Of a stretch of DNA of 52,500 nucleotides, positions 41,568 to 50,375 are shown piece by piece. How positions within the stretch are numbered: the first letter of the stretch is position 1; the number at the start of each line of letters is the position of its first letter. Where the stretch lies: the NCBI GenBank assembly GCA_035624455.1, contig DASPRM010000121.1, forward strand, positions 1-52,500, given 5' to 3'. Origin of the DNA: Terriglobales bacterium (lineage in GTDB: Bacteria > Acidobacteriota > Terriglobia > Terriglobales > Acidobacteriaceae). The position numbers were made by a program, and so were the translations under genes. The notes beneath the pieces were generated by a model. The model worked only from the letters and a program-made list of their open reading frames with translations. It did no database searches and had not been told where the DNA came from.

Positions 41568-42302
41568 ATGGCCGAGGCAGCCCAAGCCGCTACACTTACA
41601 CCTTCCGAGGTTGTGCGCCAGACTCCAGTCTCGCAGGCGGTCAACGGGATCTGCTATGCACTCCGGGACGGCTCCAGTGTGAACCTTGCCGACGTCGAGC
41701 GCATGGTGGCAGCGGTGCCTCGCCCGGTAGCTTCAGCCCTCGACCGCAAAGCCTACTACTTCGTTCCGCTGACGGTCAGCCAGGGTGAGGAAACCGTTAT
41801 CGCCGACCGCTACGACGTGGCGCTGAGCGATCACGCAGTGTGCCACCGGAACCTGAACCTGGGCACTTCGCAGTGCGTGTTCATTTCCACGCGGCTGATG
41901 GACGACCGCTTCTCGCTCGCCTTCGAGTTCTATATCAACGTGGCCCATGCTTTTGTGGAACGCGTGGGTGTGCCGGCGGATTTTGGAGACCTGGTCTGGA
42001 AACAGGTGGAGGACAAGCAGCGCGGCGAGACCGGACTAGATGCCTGGGAGTTTCGCAAAGCCGCCACCAGCGGCATTCCGGATGGCGAACGAGCCAAGAA
42101 CGAATATTTCTCTGCGGCTTTTTCCGATGCTATTGCAATCTACATGCTGTCGATCTTCACCGACGTCGAATACTACGACCTGCGCGAACGCGAGTATCCT
42201 CTGCTTGCGCCGCAGGCTCTGGCCGAGCGCCTGCGCAAGGTGGCAGAACTGTTCCCGGTGAATCCGGGATTCGAGTTCAACATTTTTTATCGGCGGCGGT
42301 AG
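41568..42302 (+). CDS. Soluble protein of unknown function
   Basis: 244 residues, no signal peptide or membrane helix. Features seen: RKAYYFVPLTVSQGEETVIA, a CHRNLNLGTSQCVF motif, an FYINVAHAFVERVG helix, and many charged residues towards the C-terminus (LAERLRKVAELFPVNPG). I do not recognise the family. It stands alone, divergent from the small membrane pair (125 bp, including a family A repeat) and converging on the large receiver protein. The start ATG 41568 has no strong Shine-Dalgarno. Confidence 0.75.
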   Translation: MAEAAQAATLTPSEVVRQTPVSQAVNGICYALRDGSSVNLADVERMVAAVPRPVASALDRKAYYFVPLTVSQGEETVIADRYDVALSDHAVCHRNLNLGTSQCVFISTRLMDDRFSLAFEFYINVAHAFVERVGVPADFGDLVWKQVEDKQRGETGLDAWEFRKAATSGIPDGERAKNEYFSAAFSDAIAIYMLSIFTDVEYYDLREREYPLLAPQALAERLRKVAELFPVNPGFEFNIFYRRR

Positions 42303-42446
42303 GTGGTTGGATACCGATTCAACATCTGCTTCCGCCGCAGATCGTCATTCGGGAAGCCAGAGGCGGAAAATCCGCCTGGTTGTTTCGCCTATCCTCCCGG
42401 CGAAACTGCTGTCAGACTCCCCGGCTCAGATCGGGGATGGACCCCA

Positions 42447-44639
42447 TTACTTCGATCCCAGTTCGCGGGAGATTTCGCTGATCAGATGTGACTTCAGGCG
42501 TTCCAGAGCCCGGGTCACGGCGCGTTCGATCTGGTCGTCGCCGGGGGGCTGATCCATGCGGGCAGCGGCCGCGGCTGTGGCTTCGGCGAGTGGAGCAAAA
42601 GCTGGTGACGCCTCGACAATCGCCTCCGCCGCCGGTTCTTCCGGCACGGGTGTCTTCGCCGCTGATATTTCTGGCGCTGCTTCCTGTAACTCGGCCGCGA
42701 GATAGGTTTTAGCCGGCGCTACCTCTGGCGCTTCTTCCTGCAACGGTTCCAGATCGCTGCTCTCTGTTTGGGTGTTTGGCCGGGCCGGAGTGAACCACTC
42801 GGAAGCCGGCGGGAGATTCATTTCTGACGTGCTGATGGCCGCCGATTCATTGACTTCGATGAGCTCGTGGATGCGCGCATCCGCGCCCGCTGGTTCAGCC
42901 GTAATTTCGCCGGTGTCGTTGGTTTCGGCAAAGGTTTCTGCCGGGTCCGCCACCTCCAGCTTTTCTGCTGCCTGTTCGAAGCTAATGGCAGGAGAGCCAC
43001 TCACTTCCCACATCATTCCGGCAGCGCTGGTGGAGGCGCTGTCGGCAGCTTCGGTGTCAGTCACGATTGGCTCAGGTAAGGCTGGCTCAGGTTCAGCCGC
43101 TTCTGCTGCCGCGGGTCCGGCCACATCGGCCAGCGGAGTGTCTACGACCGGTTCGCAATTCTGCGTCTCCTCCTCACGATCGGCCTGAGGTTGGAGAACG
43201 TCGCCAAAAGCGACCGATCCGAAGCTCATGCTTGCGGATGAGGGAGCTTCCGGCATGCTCTCGCCAAAAGAAGTGCTTGCTGGTTCAGGCGGCATTTGCA
43301 GGCCAGAGAGCTCAGGCAGGCAGGCCGGCGGAACATCTGTAGCTGCCGTATCGATCAGTGGCTCTGACCAAGCCTCGGCTGCGGGAGATGGCTCGGTGGT
43401 TTCTGCGCTCGGCCATTCGGCGGCGGCTTCGGTCGAGATATCGTCGGGAAGCTCCTGCCCGACCTTCACGGCAAACTGCGCCACATCTTCGTCTGTATTG
43501 GTGACCAGCGCAGGATCGGTAGCTACCGTTACCTCGCCCAGCGCCGGTGAGCCCGTGAGATCGAGTTCGGGAGCGGTGGCGGCCTGGATCTCGCCCGTTT
43601 CCACTGGTGCAGCGGTGAATTCCAACTCGGGCAGGGGAGGCAAGCCGACCGCCTCGGGGGATGCGGCCTGGCTGGACTCCAACTCATACTCCTGTTTTTC
43701 AGGCTCGGGCAAAGCGGTGAGCGGCTCAGCTGTTTGCCCCGAAGCAGGGGGAGCCGCGTTCGCGGTATTCGCCTCGGCGAAATCGACTCCAAACGCGGGA
43801 ATTTCGGTCAGTGGGATTTCCAGCGGCGCGGCTGGCGCAGCGTTGGCGGCAGGGAGCGGGTTCGCGCCCACAGCGAATCCGTAGTCCTCGGTGGGAGGCG
43901 CTGCAGGAGGTCCGCTTAACTCGTCCTGGTGGAGCGGAGTTGCCGGATCGACGACTGCCGCGGAAGACGCTGTTTCCGCTGACATCAGGGGCTGTGAAAC
44001 CTGCGAACTGGACGATGACGGGCCGGTGCCGGCGACGGACGGTTCTGCTGGACTGTATTCCGCGGCTTCAGCCGCGGCGCTGCTCTTCCACTCTTCGTAG
44101 TGCGCGTCCTGGATTTCGATTTCTTTGATTTCTTCCGGAGTCAACCGGATGGTGTCTTCGTAATCCCGCAGAACCGCAGGCAGGCTCAGCTTTTGCCCAT
44201 TACCGTTGGTCTTAGGAGGCGGGGCTACGGGCGCACTCAGAGCCGCAGGGAGTGCGCCGCCATGAACTTTCTCCAAGATGGTGCGCACAGCGGCGGTGAG
44301 ATCGGTGGCTTCGAAGGGTTTGATCATGACCCCATCGGCGCGTACGCGGTTGGCTTCTTCCGGGCGGAAAGGCTCCATCTTGCCGACGGTTAAGAGCACG
44401 GGCGTAGACGAGGTCTCGAGGGAGTTCTTGATGCGCTCGCAAACCTCGAGCCCGGTATAGCCGGGCATGTAGACGTCCAGGATGATGATGTCGGGCTTGT
44501 CAGCGGCCACTTTCTTCATGGCGGCGGCGCCATTACTGACGGCCACCACGTCAAAACCGGCATCAGTGAGAATCTTCTTGCCCATGTTCTGGGCGGTCAT
44601 GCTGTCATCGGCCAGCAAAATCTTCAACGCCACGGACAC
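42447..44639 (-). CDS. Response regulator receiver protein with a 600-residue disordered tail
   Basis: 730 residues from GTG 44639; GTG 44633 is better spaced from GAGG. Residues 1-120 are a complete receiver domain: LLADDSMTAQNMGKKIL with the acidic pair, phosphoacceptor Asp in DIIILDVYMPGYTG, and MIKPFEATDL with the lysine. Residues about 135-690 are Ala/Pro/Glu/Ser-rich, low-complexity and probably unstructured. The end is an amphipathic helix (IERAVTRALERLKSHLISEI). This is not a classical DNA-binding regulator; the layout recalls scaffold-like receiver proteins of motility or polarity systems, but that is inference. No kinase gene is next to it. Confidence 0.85.
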   Translation of the reverse strand: MSVALKILLADDSMTAQNMGKKILTDAGFDVVAVSNGAAAMKKVAADKPDIIILDVYMPGYTGLEVCERIKNSLETSSTPVLLTVGKMEPFRPEEANRVRADGVMIKPFEATDLTAAVRTILEKVHGGALPAALSAPVAPPPKTNGNGQKLSLPAVLRDYEDTIRLTPEEIKEIEIQDAHYEEWKSSAAAEAAEYSPAEPSVAGTGPSSSSSQVSQPLMSAETASSAAVVDPATPLHQDELSGPPAAPPTEDYGFAVGANPLPAANAAPAAPLEIPLTEIPAFGVDFAEANTANAAPPASGQTAEPLTALPEPEKQEYELESSQAASPEAVGLPPLPELEFTAAPVETGEIQAATAPELDLTGSPALGEVTVATDPALVTNTDEDVAQFAVKVGQELPDDISTEAAAEWPSAETTEPSPAAEAWSEPLIDTAATDVPPACLPELSGLQMPPEPASTSFGESMPEAPSSASMSFGSVAFGDVLQPQADREEETQNCEPVVDTPLADVAGPAAAEAAEPEPALPEPIVTDTEAADSASTSAAGMMWEVSGSPAISFEQAAEKLEVADPAETFAETNDTGEITAEPAGADARIHELIEVNESAAISTSEMNLPPASEWFTPARPNTQTESSDLEPLQEEAPEVAPAKTYLAAELQEAAPEISAAKTPVPEEPAAEAIVEASPAFAPLAEATAAAAARMDQPPGDDQIERAVTRALERLKSHLISEISRELGSK

Positions 44640-44781
44640 TAACCTCGTTACCGGCGGGAGTGACAGGAACGTTACTTGTTCTGTAGAGGCAAGTCAATCG
44701 AACGGGTACCCTAAAGGTCATAGCACCAGTGGGTTGGGAATTCAGATTCGAACTTCCCATTTGCGGAAAAGCGAAGCGCGG

Positions 44782-44997
44782 CTACTGCTCCGGAGCCAGT
44801 TGCTTTTTGAAGGCAGCGTGCAGGCGTTGGATTTGTGCGCGCATCCTAAGTTTCTCGCGAGGCGAGATGCTGTAGATACCCATGCAGAACTCGAGCATCT
44901 TGCGATCCAATTCGAGGATCAGGTCCAGATTCCTGGTTGGATTCGCGGCGGTGGCAGCGTTGCTTAGTTCGCGCTGTTTCTTTTCCTGCTGGGTCAT
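44782..44997 (-). CDS. Small soluble protein of unknown function
   Basis: 71 residues from ATG 44997 (the frame is open to 45108). Highly helical and charged: NLDLILELDRKMLEFCMGIY then SPREKLRMRAQIQRLHAAF. A single cysteine is near residue 40. No family recognised. It lies 142 bp upstream of the large receiver protein gene in the same direction. Confidence 0.55.
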   Translation of the reverse strand: MTQQEKKQRELSNAATAANPTRNLDLILELDRKMLEFCMGIYSISPREKLRMRAQIQRLHAAFKKQLAPEQ

Positions 44998-45216
44998 GGG
45001 TTGCACTCTGATTGACTCTGTCCTTCCACAAAGGGCGGCTGGATGTGGCAGGCGCGAGCGCCTTACAAGCATCCCTAATTGAGAGTACTTATAACGAAAC
45101 CAATGCAATAGTTAAAATTCAAAGAATTTATGGGTTGGATAGAAGGAATCGAGGGTATTGTTCGTCATTATTGTAATAAGTACTCGGGATGGAGGGGCTG
45201 TCTACACAACCCGTGA

Positions 45217-45236
45217 GGCAAGATTGCCTGCCCTAC
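45217..45236 (+). repeat. Palindromic repeat family B, copy 3
   Basis: GGCAAGATTGCCTGCCCTAC, in the spacer between bamD and the small protein gene; compare 36647-36670. Confidence 0.55.
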
Positions 45237-45260
45237 ACCCGCCTGCTGAGCTGATGCCCG

Positions 45261-46703
45261 TTAGAAGGGATTCAGCTTGCCCAGGCCCTTCTTCTTTTTG
45301 ATCTTGCTGGTGGAGGTGCTCTTGTCATCAGCAGGCGGCGCGGCGGACGAAGATGAAGCAGCCTGTGCGGCAGTCGAGGAATCTTGAGCTGTGGACGAAG
45401 AAGAGGATGAGGAAGATTGTGCCTGATCGGAAGGCTGTGCTGCCTCGTTAACCTGCGGCGGCGGCGTGTTGGAACCGCTCCCCTGAGTGGTGGCATTGGG
45501 GTCGGGGAGAGGCGTGAGCTCAGGAATTGCGGAATCCGCCGGCGCGCTGCTCGCCGAACGCGGGGGTTCCTGGTTGGGTGGAGGAGCGCCCTGTTTTACC
45601 ACTTCTCCACTGAGTGCGCCGGTGCCTGCTTGTGAACCCTGGGTGACAGCTTTCTGGATCAACTCCTGGTTGTGTTTCACGATCTCCGGCGCGCTGACTT
45701 GCTCGGGATCTTTCAGCGAGGGCTCGCCATACTTTGCGGAATGAGCCACGTCCGGGCCCTTGCGGAAATTGCCCATGACTTTGTCAACCATGCCGGCGGC
45801 ACTGCGGCTTTCCTCCTCCTTCTTGTTCTGCGCGATGGCCTGGGGCGTGGGCGTGGGCACGGGACGCTTCATCTCCTGCAGGCGGGCGCGGGCGTCGCCC
45901 GCCCGTGGCATGATCGGATAACGGGTAATAATGCGAGAGTAGGCTTCCGCCGCCTGATCCTGGAGTTGGTGGATCAATTGCCCTTTCACGTTTTCCGGAA
46001 GACCACGCGCCGCCCGCACATTGTCGAGCTGGCGCTGATAGGAACTTGCGAGCAGGAACAGAGCCTCGTCGGCCTGGCTGTAGAGCGGGTAGGTGTCGAC
46101 CAGTGATCTCAAGCGTGCGATGGCCGCCGGATAAGATTCGCGGTTGAAGTAGAAGCGTCCGATGCGGAACTCACGCTCGGCCAGGACTTCCTGCACTTCC
46201 AACAATCGCTGCTTGGCTTCGGGAATCAGCTTGCTGTCGGGGTAGGTTTGAATCAGGTTGCGGTACTCATCCTCGGCGCGCATGGCATGGGTGAAGTCGC
46301 GATCCGGCTTCTCCATTTCGTGATAATGAATGTTGGCAACCTTCAGCTGAGCTTCGGCAGCTTCCGGCATGTTGGGGAAGAAGGTGATGAAATCCTGGTA
46401 CTCCTTCTCGGCCTGGGTGAGCGCAGCGGTGCCGCCTTCGGCATACCAGGAATCGCCGACCGCTAATTTGGCACGGGCGATATATTCGGAATCCGGGTAG
46501 GTGTTGATGAGGGTCTGCAGCGTCAGGCGGGCCACGTCGAACTTGTTGTGCTTCATGGCATCCATGGCGCGGTCGAACAGCACCTTGTCGGGCTGCTTGG
46601 AGTTAACGTCAGCGATCGGATTGTTAACCTTCTTGTTGGTGCAGGCGCCTAACGCCAGCACGAGTGCGATTATCCCGATCACCGGCAGCCGTTTCTGCAT
46701 CAT
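45261..46703 (-). CDS. bamD: Outer membrane assembly lipoprotein BamD-like, with long C-terminal tail
   Basis: 480 residues. A lipobox (LALGACTN) makes it a lipoprotein. Residues 35-280 are TPR-like repeats typical of BamD (FDRAMDAMKHNKFDVARLTL, QTLINTYPDSEYIARAKLAVG, RLRSLVDTYPLYSQADEALF). BamD is the essential partner of BamA. The last 200 residues are a Ser/Pro/Gln-rich, low-complexity tail ending in KIKKKKGLGKLNPF, absent from E. coli BamD (245 residues). The basic end may bind envelope polyanions. It is separate from bamA (14381-17356) in this window. Confidence 0.88.
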   Translation of the reverse strand: MMQKRLPVIGIIALVLALGACTNKKVNNPIADVNSKQPDKVLFDRAMDAMKHNKFDVARLTLQTLINTYPDSEYIARAKLAVGDSWYAEGGTAALTQAEKEYQDFITFFPNMPEAAEAQLKVANIHYHEMEKPDRDFTHAMRAEDEYRNLIQTYPDSKLIPEAKQRLLEVQEVLAEREFRIGRFYFNRESYPAAIARLRSLVDTYPLYSQADEALFLLASSYQRQLDNVRAARGLPENVKGQLIHQLQDQAAEAYSRIITRYPIMPRAGDARARLQEMKRPVPTPTPQAIAQNKKEEESRSAAGMVDKVMGNFRKGPDVAHSAKYGEPSLKDPEQVSAPEIVKHNQELIQKAVTQGSQAGTGALSGEVVKQGAPPPNQEPPRSASSAPADSAIPELTPLPDPNATTQGSGSNTPPPQVNEAAQPSDQAQSSSSSSSSTAQDSSTAAQAASSSSAAPPADDKSTSTSKIKKKKGLGKLNPF

Positions 46704-46757
46704 GTCCTACCTGTCATCTAAGTTGAACCTGGCGCGTTCCCAGGTGGTGCGTGTCGC

Positions 46758-47477
46758 TTACACTTTCTGCCAGCTTGCCTCGTGGGCGGCCTTCAGCAGC
46801 TTTTGAGCGTCGCCTTTGGGATCGCGCTTGCTGAACACCGCGCTGCCCGCCACCAGGATCTCAGCCCCGGCACGAACCACGTCGCCGACAGTCTCCAAGT
46901 CAACCCCGCCATCTACTTCGATGCGGAAATTCAGGGCTCGAGAGGCGCGAATCGAGGCCAGCTTGGCGATCTTGCCGAGCGCTCCGGGAATGAATTTCTG
47001 GCCGCCAAAGCCAGGATTGACCGACATCACCAGAACATAATCCGCGATGTCCAATACTTCGCTGAGCATCTCGACCGGGGTAGCCGGGTTGATCACTACT
47101 CCGGCCTGCGCGCCTCGTGAGCGAATGGATTCCAGGGTGCGATTCAAGTGCCAGCAGACTTCCTGGTGCACGGAGATCCAATCTGCGCCAGCATCGACGA
47201 ACGCCGGAATATAGAAGTCCGGGTCCTCGATCATAAGATGACAATCCAGAGGCAGCTCAGTGATCTTGCGCACAGAGGCGACTACGGGCGGCCCGATGGT
47301 GAGGTTCGGAACGAAATGGCCGTCCATCACATCGAGGTGGAGCAAGGAGGCTCCGCCCTCGGTAGCGAGGTGGATGTCATCGGCCAGATGGGCGAAATCT
47401 GCCGAAAGAATGGAGGGGGCCAGCTCGATCAAAAGAGACTCTCGTGACCAGCGATTTGCCAGAGGAAATTCTACCAT
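46758..47477 (-). CDS. rpe: Ribulose-phosphate 3-epimerase
   Basis: 239 residues. TIM-barrel with IELAPSILSADFAHL, HLDVMDGHFVPNLTIG (metal His and Asp), HLMIEDPD, VMSVNPGFGGQKFIP and EVDGGVDLETVG. It interconverts ribulose-5-phosphate and xylulose-5-phosphate in the pentose phosphate pathway. About 16 residues precede the usual start, so the true start may be lower. It is 54 bp upstream of bamD in the same direction. Confidence 0.97.
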   Translation of the reverse strand: MVEFPLANRWSRESLLIELAPSILSADFAHLADDIHLATEGGASLLHLDVMDGHFVPNLTIGPPVVASVRKITELPLDCHLMIEDPDFYIPAFVDAGADWISVHQEVCWHLNRTLESIRSRGAQAGVVINPATPVEMLSEVLDIADYVLVMSVNPGFGGQKFIPGALGKIAKLASIRASRALNFRIEVDGGVDLETVGDVVRAGAEILVAGSAVFSKRDPKGDAQKLLKAAHEASWQKV

Positions 47478-47607
47478 CAGGGAAGCAGCAATCAGTAGTC
47501 AGCAGCAGCCAGACCACGGAGCTCCCGCTGCGCTCACGCCCGCAAAGTGGCTCAACATCAACTCGGCGCCTGCGCCCATACGATTTGTGTGTGATAACTT
47601 TCCGTGC

Positions 47608-49167
47608 GTGCACACGACCGAAGATCGCGTCGACGAGCGAAAAAGCAGCGCTAGTGAGGGCATTTGGATCGCATGGGTCCTGGCGGGGACAGCCATCGTG
47701 ATCCAGATGCTGACCAACGGCAGGTACGGTTATTTTCGCGATGAGCTGTATTACCTGGCCGCAAGCGATCATCTCGCGCCGGGCTATGTTGATTTTGCTC
47801 CCCTGATCGCCTGGCTGGCGCGCGCCAGCCGCATCGTTTTCGGCGATTCACTGCATGCGATTCGTCTGCTTCCGGCGGCGGCCTTGTGTATGGAAGTCCT
47901 GCTGACAGGCTTCATCGCCCGCGAGTTTGGCGGCCGGCGCTGGGCAGTGCTGCTGGGATGCGTGTCGGTGCTGCTCTGTCCAACAATTCTGGCGAATGCA
48001 GACCGTCTTTCCATGAATCCGCTGGAACCGGTTTTCTGGATGGGCTGCGTGTACTTCCTGGTGCTGGCCGTGAAGCGACAGGAGCCGCGGCTGTTGCCGT
48101 GGTGCGGAGTGATGCTCGGCCTGGGTCTGGAAAACAAGCACTCCACGGTGTTCTTCCTGGGGGCGCTGGTCGCGGGACTGCTGTTGAGTCCGGAGCGGCG
48201 GCTGCTGGCAACGAAATGGTTCTGGATCGCGGCGGCGATCGCGTTGCTGATTGCATTGCCAAATTTTGTGTGGCAGTACCAGCATGGATTTCCCACGCTG
48301 GAAGATCTGCGCAACGTCAAAGCAACGCACAAGAACATTGAGTTGCCGCCGGGATCGTTCCTTTTGCAGCAAGTAATGATGCTGAATCCGGCAACGGCCC
48401 CGGTCTGGATCGCAGGACTGGGGTTCCTGCTGTTCCACCGCGAGGGGAAGCGGTATCGGTTCCTGGGCATCAGCTACCTGGCTTTTCTGGTGGTGATGAT
48501 GGTTCTCCACGGCAAGGATTACTACGTCGCGCCGATCTATCCGATGTTGTTTGCGGCGGGTGGCGTCTTCTGGGAGACGCTGGCGCAGGAGCGCCCGCGG
48601 CTGCGATGGGCGCGCACGGTGGTGCTGGTTACGGTGCTGATCGGGGGTTGCCTGTCGGCGCCGGTCGTTCTGCCCATTCTTCCGCCGGATAGGGTTCTGC
48701 CTTATTTCAGCGCCCTCGGAATCGGCATATCCCGCACTGAGACCGGGATGAAATCGCTGCTGCCACAGTATTTCGCCGACGAGTTTGGCTGGCCGGAGAT
48801 GGTGGAGACGGTGGCCCAGGTTTACAACTCGCTGCCGCCGGAACAACGAGCGAAGACTGCGATTCTCGCCGGCAACTACGGTGGAGCAGGGGCAATCGAT
48901 TTTTTCGGTCCGCGTTACGGCCTGCCCAAGGCAATCAGTGCTCACCAGAATTATTACTATTGGGGGCCGAGGGAGTACACCGGCGAGAGCGTGATTTTGC
49001 TGGAGTGGAGGCTCAAGGATGCCGAGTACTGGTGCGGCAGCGTGGAGCAGGGTCCGGTGAACGCTCCCTACTGGGGCATGGGCTGGGAGCACTACACCAT
49101 CCTGATCTGCCGCGACTTCAAGAAACCGCTGGCGGAAGCCTGGCCGCGGCTGAAAACGTGGAATTAA
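47608..49167 (+). CDS. GT39/ArnT-type membrane glycosyltransferase
   Basis: About 519 residues from GTG 47608; the open frame reaches back to 47260 but that part overlaps rpe on the other strand and has no protein-like features. Ten or more transmembrane helices. The first periplasmic loop carries YFRDELYYLAASDHLAPGY, with the Asp-Glu typical of PMT/ArnT enzymes, followed by FAPLIAWLARASRIVFGDS. These enzymes use polyprenyl-phosphate sugars to glycosylate proteins or lipid A. The C-terminal 130 residues form a soluble domain (YNSLPPEQRAKTAILAGNYG). Acceptor unknown. Confidence 0.88.
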   Translation: MHTTEDRVDERKSSASEGIWIAWVLAGTAIVIQMLTNGRYGYFRDELYYLAASDHLAPGYVDFAPLIAWLARASRIVFGDSLHAIRLLPAAALCMEVLLTGFIAREFGGRRWAVLLGCVSVLLCPTILANADRLSMNPLEPVFWMGCVYFLVLAVKRQEPRLLPWCGVMLGLGLENKHSTVFFLGALVAGLLLSPERRLLATKWFWIAAAIALLIALPNFVWQYQHGFPTLEDLRNVKATHKNIELPPGSFLLQQVMMLNPATAPVWIAGLGFLLFHREGKRYRFLGISYLAFLVVMMVLHGKDYYVAPIYPMLFAAGGVFWETLAQERPRLRWARTVVLVTVLIGGCLSAPVVLPILPPDRVLPYFSALGIGISRTETGMKSLLPQYFADEFGWPEMVETVAQVYNSLPPEQRAKTAILAGNYGGAGAIDFFGPRYGLPKAISAHQNYYYWGPREYTGESVILLEWRLKDAEYWCGSVEQGPVNAPYWGMGWEHYTILICRDFKKPLAEAWPRLKTWN

Positions 49168-49917
49168 AGCGTTATTTTTTGTACCCCAATCTGAGAGATC
49201 CATATGGACAGGTCTTATGCCTGAATGGGGAAGCGGACGCGTTCCCGTTTCGGTAAATCGGCCCGGCTTTTCCTTAGGTTTCCACAGGTAAGTCACGAAG
49301 CGCACAAGTTCTGCACAGCACCGGCATTGACGGCTATTGCGTGGCTCATTGCATTCCGGCAAAGTGCACTGCATCGCGAGTGCAGATACTTGCATGCTAA
49401 ATGCGGTCCTCAGCGCACCCTCGGCGCGATGAGGGCTAATGGGTCGAACGCCGAAGCCACTCTGCGATGCGGTGGCGTCTCGCGGCACGCCGGTGCCGGA
49501 GGGCAGCAAGCAAAGCCTCTCGAGGCTTCTTACTGCTGTAGGCGTTGGGTTCGCTGGCAGTTGGTTGGCTTTCTGGATACGGGAAAGGCGCTGTGCGGTT
49601 TGCTGCCGCCTCTGGGACACCTCAGGAGAGATGGCGCCCGGTCAGTACTCAATGGGATGACTGGCCCCGGCAGAAGGCTGGCTGGCAGGTGGCTTGAGCC
49701 TTGTAACTCATTGATACGCTGGAGCGTCGGTTGACATCGGCCAATCGGAAGAGTTCTGGCGAGCAGAAGAGCATGTAAAGTGTTCTGCAGTCTGCGCGGC
49801 CACGTGGCTGGCGTGGCCGCGCCCTTCTTCCCGGTTCGGAACCCCCTCGGACTATTCATCAAGCTTGCAGAGCAGGCACTTCCCAAGGGCGGGGTCGAAC
49901 GATATCATTTGCAGCGT
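49168..49917. other. 750-bp sparse region, no gene recognised
   Basis: Open frames exist on both strands (for example plus 49439-49660 and minus 49530-49886) but none resembles a family or has a good ribosome-binding site. I saw no tmRNA, RNase P, SRP or 6S RNA signature. A strong 11-bp hairpin lies at 49794-49822. Confidence 0.4.
49794..49822 (+). terminator. Strong GC hairpin, possible terminator
   Basis: GCGCGGCCACG (49794-49804) pairs perfectly with CGTGGCCGCGC (49812-49822) over a 7-nt loop, followed by CCTTCTTCCC, a weak pyrimidine run. Confidence 0.55.
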
Positions 49918-50142
49918 ATGCAAACCAACTCAGACCCAGCCAAGATTCAGTCGGCAACCCGTCAACCCATCTGGATCAACCCCCCCAAGTTTTGGGCGGC
50001 GACCCGCAACATGAGTCCTGACGAGGTCGGGAGCCTGATGGAGCGCATCGAGCAGATGGCCGCCGCAGGCGATAAGGAAGCCCTGCGCAAATTCGACTTC
50101 GTCTACCTGGAGAATCCTCGTCCTGCGCGACGGGCGAGCTAG
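49918..50142 (+). CDS. Small protein of unknown function upstream of dnaB
   Basis: 74 residues from ATG 49918; the frame is open from 49780. WINPPKFWAATRNMSPDEVG followed by SLMERIEQMAAAGDKEALRK and KFDFVYLEN looks like a folded, protein-like segment. No good Shine-Dalgarno is visible. No family recognised. It lies 233 bp before dnaB and may be an accessory factor or unrelated. Confidence 0.5.
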   Translation: MQTNSDPAKIQSATRQPIWINPPKFWAATRNMSPDEVGSLMERIEQMAAAGDKEALRKFDFVYLENPRPARRAS

Positions 50143-50215
50143 CCTGCCGTCTTTGTCGGTTGTTATATTCGTTTTTTCTTCGCCTTTCAAAATCTCTTAT
50201 GACATAATCCCCAAC

Positions 50216-50234
50216 GCGCCTCCGCAAGAGGCGC
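50216..50234 (+). terminator. Hairpin upstream of dnaB
   Basis: GCGCCTC (50216-50222) pairs with GAGGCGC (50228-50234) over a 5-nt loop, followed by TTTGTGTG. It may terminate the upstream small gene or act in the dnaB leader. Confidence 0.5.
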
Positions 50235-50375
50235 TTTGTGTGCGCGAGCACATTTTGGTGGCCGGGAATTTTTTGTTTACGGCTGCTCTTTCCTCAGCCC
50301 TTTTCCACATCGCCGGATGAACCCGTCCGCGGGTCCGTGTAGCTTACCTTTCACAAACGGGGGTTCCCTCAAGCA

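Noticed and set aside
43000-43900. Several long plus-strand open frames opposite the giant receiver gene.
   Set aside because: They are products of the biased, low-complexity sequence on the coding strand and show no protein-like composition.
44740-44770. A minus-strand GTTCGAATC resembling a tRNA T-loop.
   Set aside because: No matching acceptor, D or anticodon stems around it.
47260-47607. The open frame continues about 116 codons upstream of the glycosyltransferase start.
   Set aside because: It overlaps rpe on the opposite strand and lacks protein-like features; the first membrane helix begins after 47608.
49439-49660. 73-codon plus-strand frame with a hydrophobic centre (AVGVGFAGSWLAFWI).
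   Set aside because: Only one weak membrane-like segment, overlapping frames on both strands, no Shine-Dalgarno.
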